A stretch of DNA of 64,000 bases from an uncultured Dokdonia sp. (GTDB lineage: Bacteria > Bacteroidota > Bacteroidia > Flavobacteriales > Flavobacteriaceae). The notes below the pieces were generated by a model. That model saw only the letters and a program-made list of their open reading frames with translations, searched no databases and was not told the origin of the DNA. Position numbers and translations under genes: made by a program. Of this stretch, positions 19,017 to 27,238 are shown one piece after another; position 1 is the stretch's first letter; each line of letters begins with the position of its first letter. The stretch spans positions 152,859-216,858 of the forward strand of contig NZ_CANLOB010000004.1 of NCBI RefSeq assembly GCF_947492815.1, in the 5' to 3' direction.

Positions 19017-19571
19017 TTATTTATTAGGTGTAAAACTATATTCGGGTACTTTTCCTATGGCACCTTCAAAAAACTCATGTATCATAGCCATATCTTGCTC
19101 TAAATGACCAGAAGGGTATAAAGGTTTTGAAATACGATGTTCTTTCTTGGCAAAATCAAAAGTCACCATAATGATAGGTACCTTGGCTTCCATTGCGATA
19201 TAATAAAACCCCGTTTTAAGTTTATCAACTTTTTTACGAGTGCCTTCAGGAGCTAGCGTAAGTCTGAATTCTTCTTTACGTTCAAATACTTGTGCTATAG
19301 ATTTTACCTTATCTTGTCCTGATGTTCTATCTATAGGAGCCCCCCCCATCGCTCTAAAGAAGTAACCAAAGGGCCATTTGAACAATTCTTTTTTTCCTAC
19401 AAAGCCTATTTTAACTCCTAAAGTAGCACGTAGTAAAACGCCCATATAGAAATCATGCCAACTTGTATGTGGTACAGCGATAACAATACACTTCTTGACA
19501 GTATCTTCAGAGAAATTACCAATAGCCTTCCATCCTAATACCTTTTTGTAGATCCACTTTGATACTCCCAT
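19017..19571 (-). CDS. PlsC-like 1-acyl-glycerol-phosphate acyltransferase family protein
   Basis: A 184-residue protein with the two motifs of the PlsC/LPLAT family: HTSWHD (H-x4-D) near residue 36 and APEGTR near residue 107. These form the active site for acyl transfer from acyl-CoA or acyl-ACP. It is shorter than PlsC (about 240 residues) and lacks an N-terminal membrane helix, like small family members often annotated as phospholipid/glycerol acyltransferases. It is 6 bp downstream of kdsB and probably cotranscribed, which hints at a link with outer-membrane lipids. Confidence 0.85.
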   Translation of the reverse strand: MGVSKWIYKKVLGWKAIGNFSEDTVKKCIVIAVPHTSWHDFYMGVLLRATLGVKIGFVGKKELFKWPFGYFFRAMGGAPIDRTSGQDKVKSIAQVFERKEEFRLTLAPEGTRKKVDKLKTGFYYIAMEAKVPIIMVTFDFAKKEHRISKPLYPSGHLEQDMAMIHEFFEGAIGKVPEYSFTPNK

Positions 19572-19577
19572 ACGTTT

Positions 19578-20321
19578 TTATTTCGCTATAAGTTGACGTG
19601 CTTTTTCTAAATCTTCTGGAGTGTCTATACCTATAGCTAGGTTATGAGAACGTACCATTTTTATTTTTTTTCCGTATTCTAAAAACCGAATACATTCTAT
19701 TTTTTCAGCAGCTTCTAGAGAACGCATTTCTAAGAGAGAAAAATCTATAATTGCCTGTTTTCTAAACGCATAAATACCCTTATGTTTATACACAGTTAAA
19801 GCCACTTCTGGATCTCTTACATATGGTAATGGAGATCTAGAAAAATAAAGTGCATAATCCATCGCATCAACGATAACCTTTACATTATTAGGGTTTTGAA
19901 TTTCTTCTTCAGTTTCTAAAGGCGTCATGACACTTGCAAGATCTATTTGTGCAGCGTCATCACCATAAAAAACCTGTAATACAGGAGCTAGATCTTCTCT
20001 GGTAGTAAAAGGCTCATCCCCTTGTACATTAACCACGACATCACAATCTATGCCTGCTACAGCTTCTGCAATACGATCGCTTCCACATTCATGATCATCA
20101 CGACTCATGAGTGCTTTTCCTCCAGCAGCTATCATTGCATCATAAATCACAGGACTGTCTGTTACCACATAAACGTCATCAAAAAGGTGTGTTGCAACAG
20201 TACTTTCGTACGTTCTAACAATCACAGGTTTTCCTGCTAAATCTTTCATCATTTTACCAGGGAAACGAGACGCTGCATAACGCGCAGGGATCATTGCAAT
20301 AATTTTTAAAGGTGTGCTCAT
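19578..20321 (-). CDS. kdsB: 3-deoxy-manno-octulosonate cytidylyltransferase
   Basis: This cytoplasmic enzyme activates Kdo as CMP-Kdo for lipopolysaccharide inner-core synthesis. The 247-residue protein has IPARYAASRFPGK at the N-terminus, YVVTDSPVI, VNVQGDEPF with the catalytic aspartate, and the C-terminal LAIGIDTPEDLEKA, all family features. A TATGTTTG promoter element lies at 20373-20380 on the minus strand. A perfect copy of the window's palindrome occupies the leader, ending 9 bp before the ATG, so it could affect translation. Confidence 0.95.
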   Translation of the reverse strand: MSTPLKIIAMIPARYAASRFPGKMMKDLAGKPVIVRTYESTVATHLFDDVYVVTDSPVIYDAMIAAGGKALMSRDDHECGSDRIAEAVAGIDCDVVVNVQGDEPFTTREDLAPVLQVFYGDDAAQIDLASVMTPLETEEEIQNPNNVKVIVDAMDYALYFSRSPLPYVRDPEVALTVYKHKGIYAFRKQAIIDFSLLEMRSLEAAEKIECIRFLEYGKKIKMVRSHNLAIGIDTPEDLEKARQLIAK

Positions 20322-20328
20322 TGTTGTA

Positions 20329-20348
20329 TACGCTTTCGCGAAAGCGTA
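20329..20348. repeat. Extended palindrome in the kdsB leader
   Basis: Perfect 20 bp palindrome TACGCTTTCGCGAAAGCGTA, directly upstream of the kdsB start codon and downstream of its predicted promoter. Confidence 0.9.
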
Positions 20349-20372
20349 AAATTTAATATTAAAATAGGATTA

Positions 20373-20380
20373 CAAACATA
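20373..20380 (-). promoter_or_regulatory. Promoter -7 element for kdsB
   Basis: Minus-strand TATGTTTG, an exact TAnnTTTG match, about 52 bp upstream of the kdsB ATG. Confidence 0.5.
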
Positions 20381-20397
20381 GGTAAATTCATTCCGAA

Positions 20398-20958
20398 TCA
20401 AGAACGTCTTAGCTTTTTAATAAATCTCCAAATACCGCCTACTAATAATAACACAACAATAAGCGCAATAAATGGGGAAAAAACACTTGCTACAGAGATA
20501 GTAGTTGCTGCTCCTGCTTCTGCTGTGGCAACCACAGGATTTGCAATACCACCTGTTGTTGCAGTAGAAGTGAGTCTTGTCATTCCTGTCGCACCAGAAA
20601 TAGCAGCCGCAGCTCCTCCGCCAGCAACAATAGCTAGTGCCCATGTAAATGCCGGGTTGACATCTCCCATCGTTGCTACCATTAAAAGAGTTCCTGCTAT
20701 TCCTGCTAAAGGAACAGAAACAGTATCTAATAAGTTATCTAACCAAGGTATGAAGTATGCAAATGTTTCAACGACAGCTGCAATACCTAACAACCATAAT
20801 GCGGCACTACTTCCTACCCATAGCCAATTTTCATCTACTGGAAACCATCCATAATGAGCTGATAAACTCATTATTAATAATGGAATAAAAATCCTAAATC
20901 CCGCAGCAGCCGCTAGAGAGAAACCTAATACAATACTTACAATTAATTCAAAATTCAT
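20398..20958 (-). CDS. DUF4126 family membrane protein
   Basis: A 186-residue protein with about five hydrophobic helices, including ASGFRIFIPLLIMSL-type and LAIVAGGGAAAAISGATG segments that match the DUF4126 family (AAGFRIF near residue 20 is the recognisable N-terminal part). The GTLLMVATMGDVNPAF loop is also typical. Molecular function is unknown. It is a predicted inner-membrane protein ending in a basic tail (KKLRRS). It lies between the RecD-like helicase and kdsB on the same strand, with 76 bp before the latter. Confidence 0.8.
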   Translation of the reverse strand: MNFELIVSIVLGFSLAAAAGFRIFIPLLIMSLSAHYGWFPVDENWLWVGSSAALWLLGIAAVVETFAYFIPWLDNLLDTVSVPLAGIAGTLLMVATMGDVNPAFTWALAIVAGGGAAAAISGATGMTRLTSTATTGGIANPVVATAEAGAATTISVASVFSPFIALIVVLLLVGGIWRFIKKLRRS

Positions 20959-21002
20959 ATATTAAAGATCATAGTACCTTGTTAAGATACAGTAATTTAT
21001 TT

Positions 21003-22436
21003 TTATTCTTCTACAAACATATCTCCTTTAAACCCTATGAGATATACTTTAGATTTTGCTCTAGTTACAGCGGTATACAACCATCTTAAATAATCTCTAT
21101 TCATTCCATCTGGAAGATATGGTTGTTCAATAAATACACGGTCCCACTGACCACCTTGAGATTTATGACAGGTAATTGCATATGAAAATTTTACTTGAAG
21201 AGCATTAAAAAACTTGTTGTTTTTAATCTTTAAAAAACGCTTGTAATTTGCTTTTTCATCTGCATAATCTTTTTGTACTTCTTGATACAATCTATTGGAA
21301 TCTTCATACGGTAAAGAAGGGGTTTCCATAGATAATACGTCTAGCATCACAACAGTATCAAAGGGTTTCATATTTGGGTAATCAATCATTTGCACTTTTA
21401 CTTCTGCAAATCTGAAGCCATATAATTCTTTAATAGCATAAATTTCTAAAATTTTAATAATATCACCATTAGCAATAAAACCCGCATCGCTTTTTGCATC
21501 TATCCAGAAGTAATTATTTTTTACGACCATAAGGTGATCTCCAGCAGAAATCTCTTCTTCCTGAAAAAGAATACGTGATCGTATTTGCTGATTATACAGA
21601 TTTGCTCTTTTATTAGATCGTACTATGAATGCGGTATCTTCATTTCCTACTTGATCATAAGAATCCTGTATTGCCTCCATAATTTCATGACCGTCTATAA
21701 GTCTGACTATATCGTTAAAGCCTTGTAGGTCGAATTTAAAATCTTCAAAAAAACCATCGGCTAAATGCTCTCGTATAGTTGTTGCATTTGAGAGAATACC
21801 ACTATTCTCTCCTTGACGCATCACTTCATCTAGCTGTAATTCATCTATTTCTTTATTATACTGCATAGACAGTACATTTCTATCTAAAGCAGGAGAAAGG
21901 TCTAATTTTACTGGAGGTAGCTGTGCATCATCTCCTATTAAAATAAGTTTACATTTATGACCGCTGTATACATATTGCATCATATCATCCAGTAACGAAC
22001 CGTTTTCAAACAATTTAGATTCGCTGGCCCTATCAGAAATCATAGAAGCTTCATCGACAATAAAAACACAATTACGATGCTTATTGGGCTGTAATGTAAA
22101 AGAAACACCTCCCCCACTATCTTTTTTGGGAAAATAAATTTTTCTGTGAATCGTAAATGCTTGTCGTTTGCTATAATTACTGATCACTTTAGCAGCCCTA
22201 CCTGTAGGTGCCATAAGCACTGAAGACATTTTTGCTTTCCATAAATTTTTAACTAAAGTTCCAATAATTGTTGTTTTTCCTGTTCCAGCATACCCTTTTA
22301 ATAAAAAAACGGTATCATATTTGGTGTCTAAAAGGAAATTTGAAAGCTTTTGTAAAAGTATATCTTGCTTTACTGTAGGGGTATACGGAAAGTCTGATTG
22401 CAGTAGTTTATAAAAAGACGAAGGGTCTGTAGACAT
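21003..22436 (-). CDS. ATP-dependent RecD-like DNA helicase
   Basis: A 477-residue superfamily 1 helicase. Walker A is GYAGTGKTT near residue 48, Walker B is FIVDEASM near 127, the ILIGDDAQLPPV motif III follows, and the C-terminal UvrD_C_2 region has YAITCHKSQGGQWDRVFI and WLYTAVTRAKSKVYLIG. It resembles the short RecD2/AAA_30-type helicases of Bacteroidota, without the long N-terminal domain of Gram-positive RecD2. The expected role is 5'-3' DNA unwinding in repair. It is transcribed away from the divergent gene at 22552. Confidence 0.9.
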   Translation of the reverse strand: MSTDPSSFYKLLQSDFPYTPTVKQDILLQKLSNFLLDTKYDTVFLLKGYAGTGKTTIIGTLVKNLWKAKMSSVLMAPTGRAAKVISNYSKRQAFTIHRKIYFPKKDSGGGVSFTLQPNKHRNCVFIVDEASMISDRASESKLFENGSLLDDMMQYVYSGHKCKLILIGDDAQLPPVKLDLSPALDRNVLSMQYNKEIDELQLDEVMRQGENSGILSNATTIREHLADGFFEDFKFDLQGFNDIVRLIDGHEIMEAIQDSYDQVGNEDTAFIVRSNKRANLYNQQIRSRILFQEEEISAGDHLMVVKNNYFWIDAKSDAGFIANGDIIKILEIYAIKELYGFRFAEVKVQMIDYPNMKPFDTVVMLDVLSMETPSLPYEDSNRLYQEVQKDYADEKANYKRFLKIKNNKFFNALQVKFSYAITCHKSQGGQWDRVFIEQPYLPDGMNRDYLRWLYTAVTRAKSKVYLIGFKGDMFVEE

Positions 22437-22509
22437 AAAAGGATATTAGTTGGGTTAAATATAACGAAGGAAAATATCTTAATATGTTTTTACGAATAAA
22501 AAAAAATTG

Positions 22510-22517
22510 TAGATTTG
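22510..22517 (+). promoter_or_regulatory. Promoter -7 element for the 22.5-24.5 kb operon
   Basis: TAGATTTGC, an exact TAnnTTTG match, 34 bp upstream of the ATG at 22552. Confidence 0.55.
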
Positions 22518-22551
22518 CGAGTATACGTAATCTAATATAAAAACTCTACGA

Positions 22552-23205
22552 ATGAAAATTGTTTTACAAGTTGTACTTTGGGTAATCATAGGTGTATTAT
22601 CATATTTACTTTTTAATGCCATCTATGGAGAAGTAAAGTTTAATGAGATAAAAGAGAAAAGGTACAAAATGGCTATTGAAAATTTACGTGACTTACGTAT
22701 CTCACAGATAGCGCATAAAACAGTGACTGGAACGTATGAAGCTAAATTTGATAAATTAGTTCGTTTTATAGATACTGCTCAATTTACGCTAACGCAGCGT
22801 AGAGATAGTACCATTCTTGATGTAGAAGCTACAGAAAGATTCGGAGTAGATCAATATAAAGAGATTACATTGATTGATACTCTAGGGTATAAATCTGTAA
22901 AAGATTCTTTATTTGGATCTTCAGATCGTTATAAAACAATGATCAATGTCCCTATTGAAGGAGCAAATGCTAAATTTAAAATGGCAACAGGAACAATTAC
23001 TAAAAGTAATATTGAATTCCCTGTTTTTGAAATAAGAGTACTTAAAGAGACACTACTATTTGATCAACCAAAAGATTTTCTTACCAAAGAAAAGCAGGTT
23101 GTTTCTGTAGATGGTGTAAACGGAGATGCCCTTACAGTAGGATCTCTTAGTAAAATTGATACAAACGGAAACTGGCCGAAGAGTTACGGTGCAAATGACG
23201 AATAA
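22552..23205 (+). CDS. Membrane-anchored hypothetical protein upstream of DUF3822 gene
   Basis: A 217-residue protein with one N-terminal hydrophobic helix (VVLWVIIGVLSYLLFNAIYG, residues 6-25) and a periplasm-like remainder rich in beta-type sequence. The segment RDLRISQIAHKTVTGTYEAK is the most distinctive part. I recognise it as a conserved Bacteroidota protein found next to DUF3822 and rsmD, but no biochemical role is known to me. It heads a three-gene operon and overlaps the next coding region by 11 bp. Confidence 0.75.
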   Translation: MKIVLQVVLWVIIGVLSYLLFNAIYGEVKFNEIKEKRYKMAIENLRDLRISQIAHKTVTGTYEAKFDKLVRFIDTAQFTLTQRRDSTILDVEATERFGVDQYKEITLIDTLGYKSVKDSLFGSSDRYKTMINVPIEGANAKFKMATGTITKSNIEFPVFEIRVLKETLLFDQPKDFLTKEKQVVSVDGVNGDALTVGSLSKIDTNGNWPKSYGANDE

Positions 23206-23989
23206 TAATCAATCACATACCATATCAAAGAAATTGTCCATCCAAGTATGCTTAGATGGACTTTCTTTTTTCACCCAAGATATAGCTTCAAAAGAAGTTA
23301 TAATGTATAAAGCAATTACATTTGAACAAAAAGTAGATCCAGCGGCATTATTAGGAGAAGTTACTACTATTTTTAATACACACTCAGCATTACAAGAGTC
23401 CTATGCAAAAGTAGAAGTCATTTATACAAATCATTTATTTACACTAGTACCTAAGGACGTATTTGATCCTACAAAACTAACAGACTACTTAAAGTTTAAT
23501 ACTAAAATCTTAGCAACTGATTTTATTGCATATGACAGTATAGAAACACAAGATATTGTTATTGTATATATTCCATATACAAACATAAACAACTTCTTTT
23601 TTGACACTTTTGGGGCCTTTGATTATTATCATGGCATATCACTCTTTATCAAAGAAACATTAGAAAAAGAACCTCTTTCTGAGGATCCTAAAGTTCATAT
23701 TCATGTTCATAAAAACAGCTTTGACCTGATCGTTACTCAGAAAAAGAAGCTTATTCTAGCAAATACATTTGATTTCTATTCAAAAGAAGATTTTATGTAT
23801 TATACCTTGTTTACCTTAGAGCAACTAGAATTGAACCCTGATACTATACAGGTGTTTCTCACTGGAGACATCCAAAAAGACAGTCCGTTATTTGAATTAG
23901 CATACACCTATATTCGTCATCTAAATATTAAAGAAAACCCAGCTAGTGTTATTCCCACTACAGATTATATTTTAAGCTCTCTTTTATGA
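23195..23989 (+). CDS. DUF3822 family protein
   Basis: A protein of about 264 residues with the opening HTISKKLSIQVCLDGLSFF typical of DUF3822, and an actin/ASKHA-like alternating strand and helix arrangement further on (FDYYHGISLFIKETL, FDFYSKEDFMYY, LTGDIQKDSPLF). The start is placed at ATG 23195; an earlier in-frame start would extend it deep into the previous gene. Its stop overlaps the rsmD start as ATGA, a linkage conserved in Bacteroidota. Function unknown; a link to cell-wall or rRNA processing cannot be inferred from sequence. Confidence 0.85.
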   Translation: MTNNNQSHTISKKLSIQVCLDGLSFFTQDIASKEVIMYKAITFEQKVDPAALLGEVTTIFNTHSALQESYAKVEVIYTNHLFTLVPKDVFDPTKLTDYLKFNTKILATDFIAYDSIETQDIVIVYIPYTNINNFFFDTFGAFDYYHGISLFIKETLEKEPLSEDPKVHIHVHKNSFDLIVTQKKKLILANTFDFYSKEDFMYYTLFTLEQLELNPDTIQVFLTGDIQKDSPLFELAYTYIRHLNIKENPASVIPTTDYILSSLL

Positions 23990-24549
23990 CACGTATCATT
24001 TCTGGAAAATACAAAGGACGCCGTATACAAGCTCCTAAAAAATTACCTGTACGTCCTACTACAGATATGGCTAAAGAAGCCTTATTTAACATTATACGTA
24101 GTCAGTTTCATATTAGTTCGTTACGAGTATTAGACCTTTTTGCAGGTACAGGAAACATAAGCTATGAGTTTGCTTCCAGAGGATCACAACAGATTGTTTC
24201 TGTAGATGCTAATTATCATTGTATAAAGTTTATAAACCAAACCGCTGCAGAATTTGAATTTGATGCGATACAAACCATTAAAAGTGATGTATTCAAATAC
24301 TTAGAAAGAGCTTCAGGTTCTTATGATATTGTTTTTGCAGATCCACCATATGATATCTCTCTCGAAGAATTTGAAAAAATAGCAATACTCGTTTTTCAAA
24401 ATCAATTGCTAGATCAAGATGGTACACTTATCATAGAGCATAGCAAACATACCAAAATGGATCAAGTAGAAAATTACGTAGAAACGAGACATTATGGTGG
24501 TAATGCGTTTAGCTTTTTTGTCTGGCCAGAAAGTGATGAAGAGGAATAA
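23986..24549 (+). CDS. rsmD: 16S rRNA (guanine(966)-N(2))-methyltransferase
   Basis: A 187-residue class I SAM-dependent methyltransferase. It begins MTRIISGKYKGRRI, with RPTTDMAKEALFNI, the SAM-binding LDLFAGTGNISYEFASRG and the catalytic FADPPYDI motif, which together define RsmD. It methylates G966 of 16S rRNA during 30S assembly. It is the last gene of the operon; a hairpin with a T-run (24607-24636) follows. Confidence 0.94.
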   Translation: MTRIISGKYKGRRIQAPKKLPVRPTTDMAKEALFNIIRSQFHISSLRVLDLFAGTGNISYEFASRGSQQIVSVDANYHCIKFINQTAAEFEFDAIQTIKSDVFKYLERASGSYDIVFADPPYDISLEEFEKIAILVFQNQLLDQDGTLIIEHSKHTKMDQVENYVETRHYGGNAFSFFVWPESDEEE

Positions 24550-24606
24550 TATTTTTTTCTTTTCGCTTAAAGCGAAAAAATATACCGCTACAATACCATA
24601 TACCTG

Positions 24607-24636
24607 AAGAATCTACTATTGCAATAGATTCTTTTT
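24607..24636 (+). terminator. Terminator after rsmD
   Basis: Inverted repeat AAGAATCTA / TAGATTCTT around a 9-nt loop, followed by TTT on the plus strand. A second, A/T-flanked hairpin TTTCGCTT-A-AAGCGAAA at 24561-24577 lies just before it and has no clear T-run. Confidence 0.6.
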
Positions 24637-24670
24637 CTTTTGTAATACAATTAAAAATAGCTGATATAAA

Positions 24671-24700
24671 AAAAGGACAGCATATAAAATACTGTCCTTT
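24671..24700 (-). terminator. Terminator for the minus-strand small gene
   Basis: Inverted repeat AAAGGACAG / CTGTCCTTT with a run of T on the minus strand. It lies 20 bp beyond the stop of the gene at 24720-24974. Confidence 0.7.
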
Positions 24701-24719
24701 ACCCAACCCAAAGCGGTTT

Positions 24720-24974
24720 TTAACTTTCCTCCTCGCCTACTGTTTCTGTTTGCGTTGTAACAGATCCTGTAGAAGAATTTCCATAAACTGGTGTTTCATT
24801 TCTTAAAATATCGATGACGCGTGCAAAATTTTCTGCATTCATGTAAGGTGTTTCCTCTCTATTACCCTGAAATGTGGTAAAATAAAACTTCCCTAAATCG
24901 ATTTTTGGATCCCAAAGTGCTTGATAGCTATTTAACTTTGTCCATCCTGTAGTTCCTTGTGCATGATGTGGCAT
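24720..24974 (-). CDS. Small hypothetical protein (84 aa)
   Basis: The start is set at ATG 24972-24974. A TTG-initiated extension exists but begins inside a TAGATTTG promoter motif at 25026-25033, so transcription would start after it. The product begins MPHHAQGTTGWTKLNSYQ, has a compact core with FYFTTFQGNREETPYMNAEN, and ends in a Ser/Thr/Glu-rich acidic tail. No known domain was recognised, and no membrane segment or signal peptide is present. It is a single-gene unit with its own promoter and terminator. Confidence 0.65.
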   Translation of the reverse strand: MPHHAQGTTGWTKLNSYQALWDPKIDLGKFYFTTFQGNREETPYMNAENFARVIDILRNETPVYGNSSTGSVTTQTETVGEEES

Positions 24975-25025
24975 AATTCTTAATTGTTTTAGTGAGATAA
25001 AATTGTTTGTGTTACAATTCTGATG

Positions 25026-25033
25026 CAAATCTA
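25026..25033 (-). promoter_or_regulatory. Promoter -7 element for the 84-aa gene
   Basis: Minus-strand TAGATTTGC, an exact TAnnTTTG match, about 52 bp upstream of the chosen ATG. Confidence 0.5.
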
Positions 25034-25180
25034 AGACGAGAGTTTCTTTTAACTATAAGGTAAATGCCCCTTTTCATAAAGGTCTTCAACTTAAAATAGC
25101 AAAACACCTTATACATTGCTCATGATGTAGTATAAATTGATACATTGTAAATCATTATAATTAAATGATTACTTTATAAT

Positions 25181-25486
25181 ATGTCTATTCCTAAAAAAGG
25201 CGCTCGAAAAATTCAGGTAGATGCGATTTCTTATCGTTGGTTTATTAGAAGGAAATATGTATCTGCAGACGATCAACTTGTTGTGGTTATTGAAAAAGAA
25301 GAAGATGGAGAATGTGTACTTTATGTAATTACAGGGTTTTTAAGACCCGATGGTGCTTTTGAAAAAATTGGAACAAGTACACAAGGGATTGTAACACCAA
25401 AAGATGTAGAAACCTATATCAAAACTGCTATTGCAAAAGGGTGGCAACCAGAAACAAAAGGAAGCGCATTTGAATTACGTATATAA
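25181..25486 (+). CDS. Small conserved-looking hypothetical protein (101 aa)
   Basis: A soluble 101-residue protein starting MSIPKKGARKIQVDAISYRW, with alternating beta-strand segments (QLVVVIEKEEDGECVLYVIT) and a C-terminal helix (VETYIKTAIAKGWQPETKGS). Its layout suggests a single small alpha/beta domain. I recognise no characterised family. It has 150-200 bp of apparently gene-free sequence on both sides, so it is probably monocistronic. Confidence 0.65.
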   Translation: MSIPKKGARKIQVDAISYRWFIRRKYVSADDQLVVVIEKEEDGECVLYVITGFLRPDGAFEKIGTSTQGIVTPKDVETYIKTAIAKGWQPETKGSAFELRI

Positions 25487-25651
25487 TTATAAGAAATAGG
25501 GGTTTATAAAGCAAATGTTATAAATCTCATTCTAAAATTATAGTTGCAATTAATGAAATCACTCATTTTTCTTTTATTGTTATATAAATTAACTATTTTA
25601 AGAGTACACTGATTAGGAAAGAGAATACTATAACAATAAGAACATAATTAG

Positions 25652-26242
25652 ATGAAAAAATCAATATTAAATAATATCAAACAAATATTCTTAATTGTTT
25701 TTAGTGTCGTTTTAGGCTTATTTCTAAATGAAAGAATTGAAGAATCAAAAAACGAAAAGGAGGCTGGAAAACTATTATCAAAAATAAAATCTGAAGTAAA
25801 AGATAATAAAAAGCTAATTGAATATTGGTTACCCTATCATAAAAAAATAGCAAAAAAATTAGATAGCCTTAACGATAATGAAAGTTTTATAGAAGGTTTT
25901 ATAGAAGACGAATCCATTCTTTACAAGAAAGTACTCACTAGCGGGACTTTCATGAGCGATATGCCTAGTGAAGATGCCTGGGATATTGCAAAATCACATC
26001 CTCTGATCGTAAATTTTGATTATGAAGAATTACTGATCTTATCAAGGGTTTATACACAACAGAAAATGACATTTGATCCTGTTTCTAAAATATCTGAGAT
26101 ATTCTTATCTCCTGATATAAACTCCACCGAAAATGCAAGAAAGAACCTACATATTTTCAAAAATCAGATGCGAGAAATTGTTAGTAGAGAATCACAATTG
26201 CTAGAATACTATACTAAAGCAGCAGAAATTCTTAAACTCTGA
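25652..26242 (+). CDS. Single-pass membrane hypothetical protein (DUF6090-like)
   Basis: A 196-residue protein with one N-terminal hydrophobic helix (IFLIVFSVVLGLFLNERIEE, roughly residues 12-31) followed by a mostly helical, charged domain that ends at residue 196. The start of the soluble part, KNEKEAGKLLSKIKSEVKDN, is like Bacteroidota proteins of the DUF6090 group, which is a tentative match. Lower codon bias and high A/T than neighbours suggest an accessory gene. It converges with rnpB, whose 3' end lies only 8 bp away. Confidence 0.6.
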   Translation: MKKSILNNIKQIFLIVFSVVLGLFLNERIEESKNEKEAGKLLSKIKSEVKDNKKLIEYWLPYHKKIAKKLDSLNDNESFIEGFIEDESILYKKVLTSGTFMSDMPSEDAWDIAKSHPLIVNFDYEELLILSRVYTQQKMTFDPVSKISEIFLSPDINSTENARKNLHIFKNQMREIVSRESQLLEYYTKAAEILKL

Positions 26243-26250
26243 AATATTTA

Positions 26251-26560
26251 AAAAAGCAGGTCTATAAGCCGGATTCTGTATTACATATGTAACCCTTATC
26301 ATTTATCTGGAATGTTTATTACTAAACATTTCTATCTGCCTACCCTCCCACAACGTGCGAGTAACACTTAACTGCGGGTATACTTGACATTGCACCGCAT
26401 AGAGTTTACCTGGTTGCACTACAGCATTACCTGTACATTCTTTCTGTTGCACTTGTCCTACGCTGAAACTAGTTCAGTGCGACGGCTGTTAGCCGCTATG
26501 CTACTCTACGGTGTCCGGACTTTCCTATCACAAAGTGATCGATAAGGCGACCTGCTACCG
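26251..26560 (-). ncRNA. rnpB: RNase P RNA, bacterial type A
   Basis: The minus strand carries the conserved ends and core of RNase P RNA. Near the 5' end is AGCAGGTCGCC followed by ATAGGAAAGTCCGGACACCG; further on are GGCTAACAGCCG and GTGGGAGGGTAGGCAGATAG; the 3' end reads ACAGAATCCGGCTTATAGACC. The 5' AGCAGGT and 3' ACCTGCT pair as helix P1, which sets the ends to within a few bases. This RNA is the catalytic subunit that matures tRNA 5' ends. It lies between a hypothetical gene and the 2TM-domain genes, and 51 bp after the stop of the latter, possibly with its own promoter in the preceding gene. Confidence 0.93.
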
Positions 26561-26611
26561 CAAAGGTACAATATAAATTAGGCTATCATAGGTATTTTGA
26601 AAGGTAGTTTT

Positions 26612-26917
26612 TTAACGTTCTTCATCAGTTTCCATAAACTCTCTAAGTTTTCGTTCTTCCCATTTAATAAAGGGTTTAAAACGACCTAAGGCAACAAGAC
26701 CATGCATCAAAACACCGATTCCCCAAGGGATAAATCCAAGAAGATTCAACAAATGATTATCAGAGAAACAAAAGAAACAAATTGTAAAGTTTAAAAATGG
26801 ACCTACTACTGCTACAAGTACTACAAAAATATAAACTCCTAGGTGTGTATAGAATCCTCTTATACGTTTTACTGCATCTTTTGCACGTAAGTATCTTATA
26901 TCATTTTCATCTTTCAT
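26612..26917 (-). CDS. 2TM domain-containing protein
   Basis: A 101-residue protein consisting of one 2TM domain: a charged N-terminal helix (AKDAVKRIRGFYTHLGVYIF), two hydrophobic helices separated by a short loop, and a C-terminal FKPFIKWEERKLREFM tail characteristic of the family. These domains accompany LytS-type histidine kinases in flavobacteria. It is the third 2TM unit in the row (after the kinase C-terminus and the gene at 26924), with a 6 bp gap. Its direct role is unknown. Confidence 0.85.
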   Translation of the reverse strand: MKDENDIRYLRAKDAVKRIRGFYTHLGVYIFVVLVAVVGPFLNFTICFFCFSDNHLLNLLGFIPWGIGVLMHGLVALGRFKPFIKWEERKLREFMETDEER

Positions 26918-26923
26918 GAGTCT

Positions 26924-27214
26924 TTAGGTATTATCTTCTTTATCTATATATTCCTTAATCTTACGTTCTTCCCAATCTCGTCCAAACAATGCTGTTTTAT
27001 GAAAGAGTTTATATGCTTTAAAAATGAGTCCTATACCCCAGCCTAAAGCTGGCCATAAAAACCACATATAGCGCCAATTATTAAAATAGTAGTTAATACC
27101 TGCAAGCACAGCCATAAACAAAAAGTAACTCATGACTTCTCCATAAAACTTTTTCAAGTCTGCTACGCGTTCTTTTACACGTTCATATTTATCTCGTTTT
27201 TCTTCTGGTGTCAT
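26924..27214 (-). CDS. 2TM domain-containing protein
   Basis: A 96-residue paralogue of the adjacent 2TM protein: KYERVKERVADLKKFYGEVM helix, two hydrophobic segments (FLFMAVLAGINYYF and MWFLWPALGWGIGLIF), then the FGRDWEERKIKEYIDKE tail. It lies 24 bp downstream of the histidine kinase, whose C-terminus has the same domain. The array probably arose by duplication. Confidence 0.85.
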   Translation of the reverse strand: MTPEEKRDKYERVKERVADLKKFYGEVMSYFLFMAVLAGINYYFNNWRYMWFLWPALGWGIGLIFKAYKLFHKTALFGRDWEERKIKEYIDKEDNT

Positions 27215-27238
27215 TACTAATGTAGTATATACAATTCT

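Noticed and set aside
24561..24577. Hairpin after rsmD as its terminator
   Set aside because: It is flanked by A-runs and T-runs in the wrong order for either strand; the next hairpin (24607-24636) is the better terminator.
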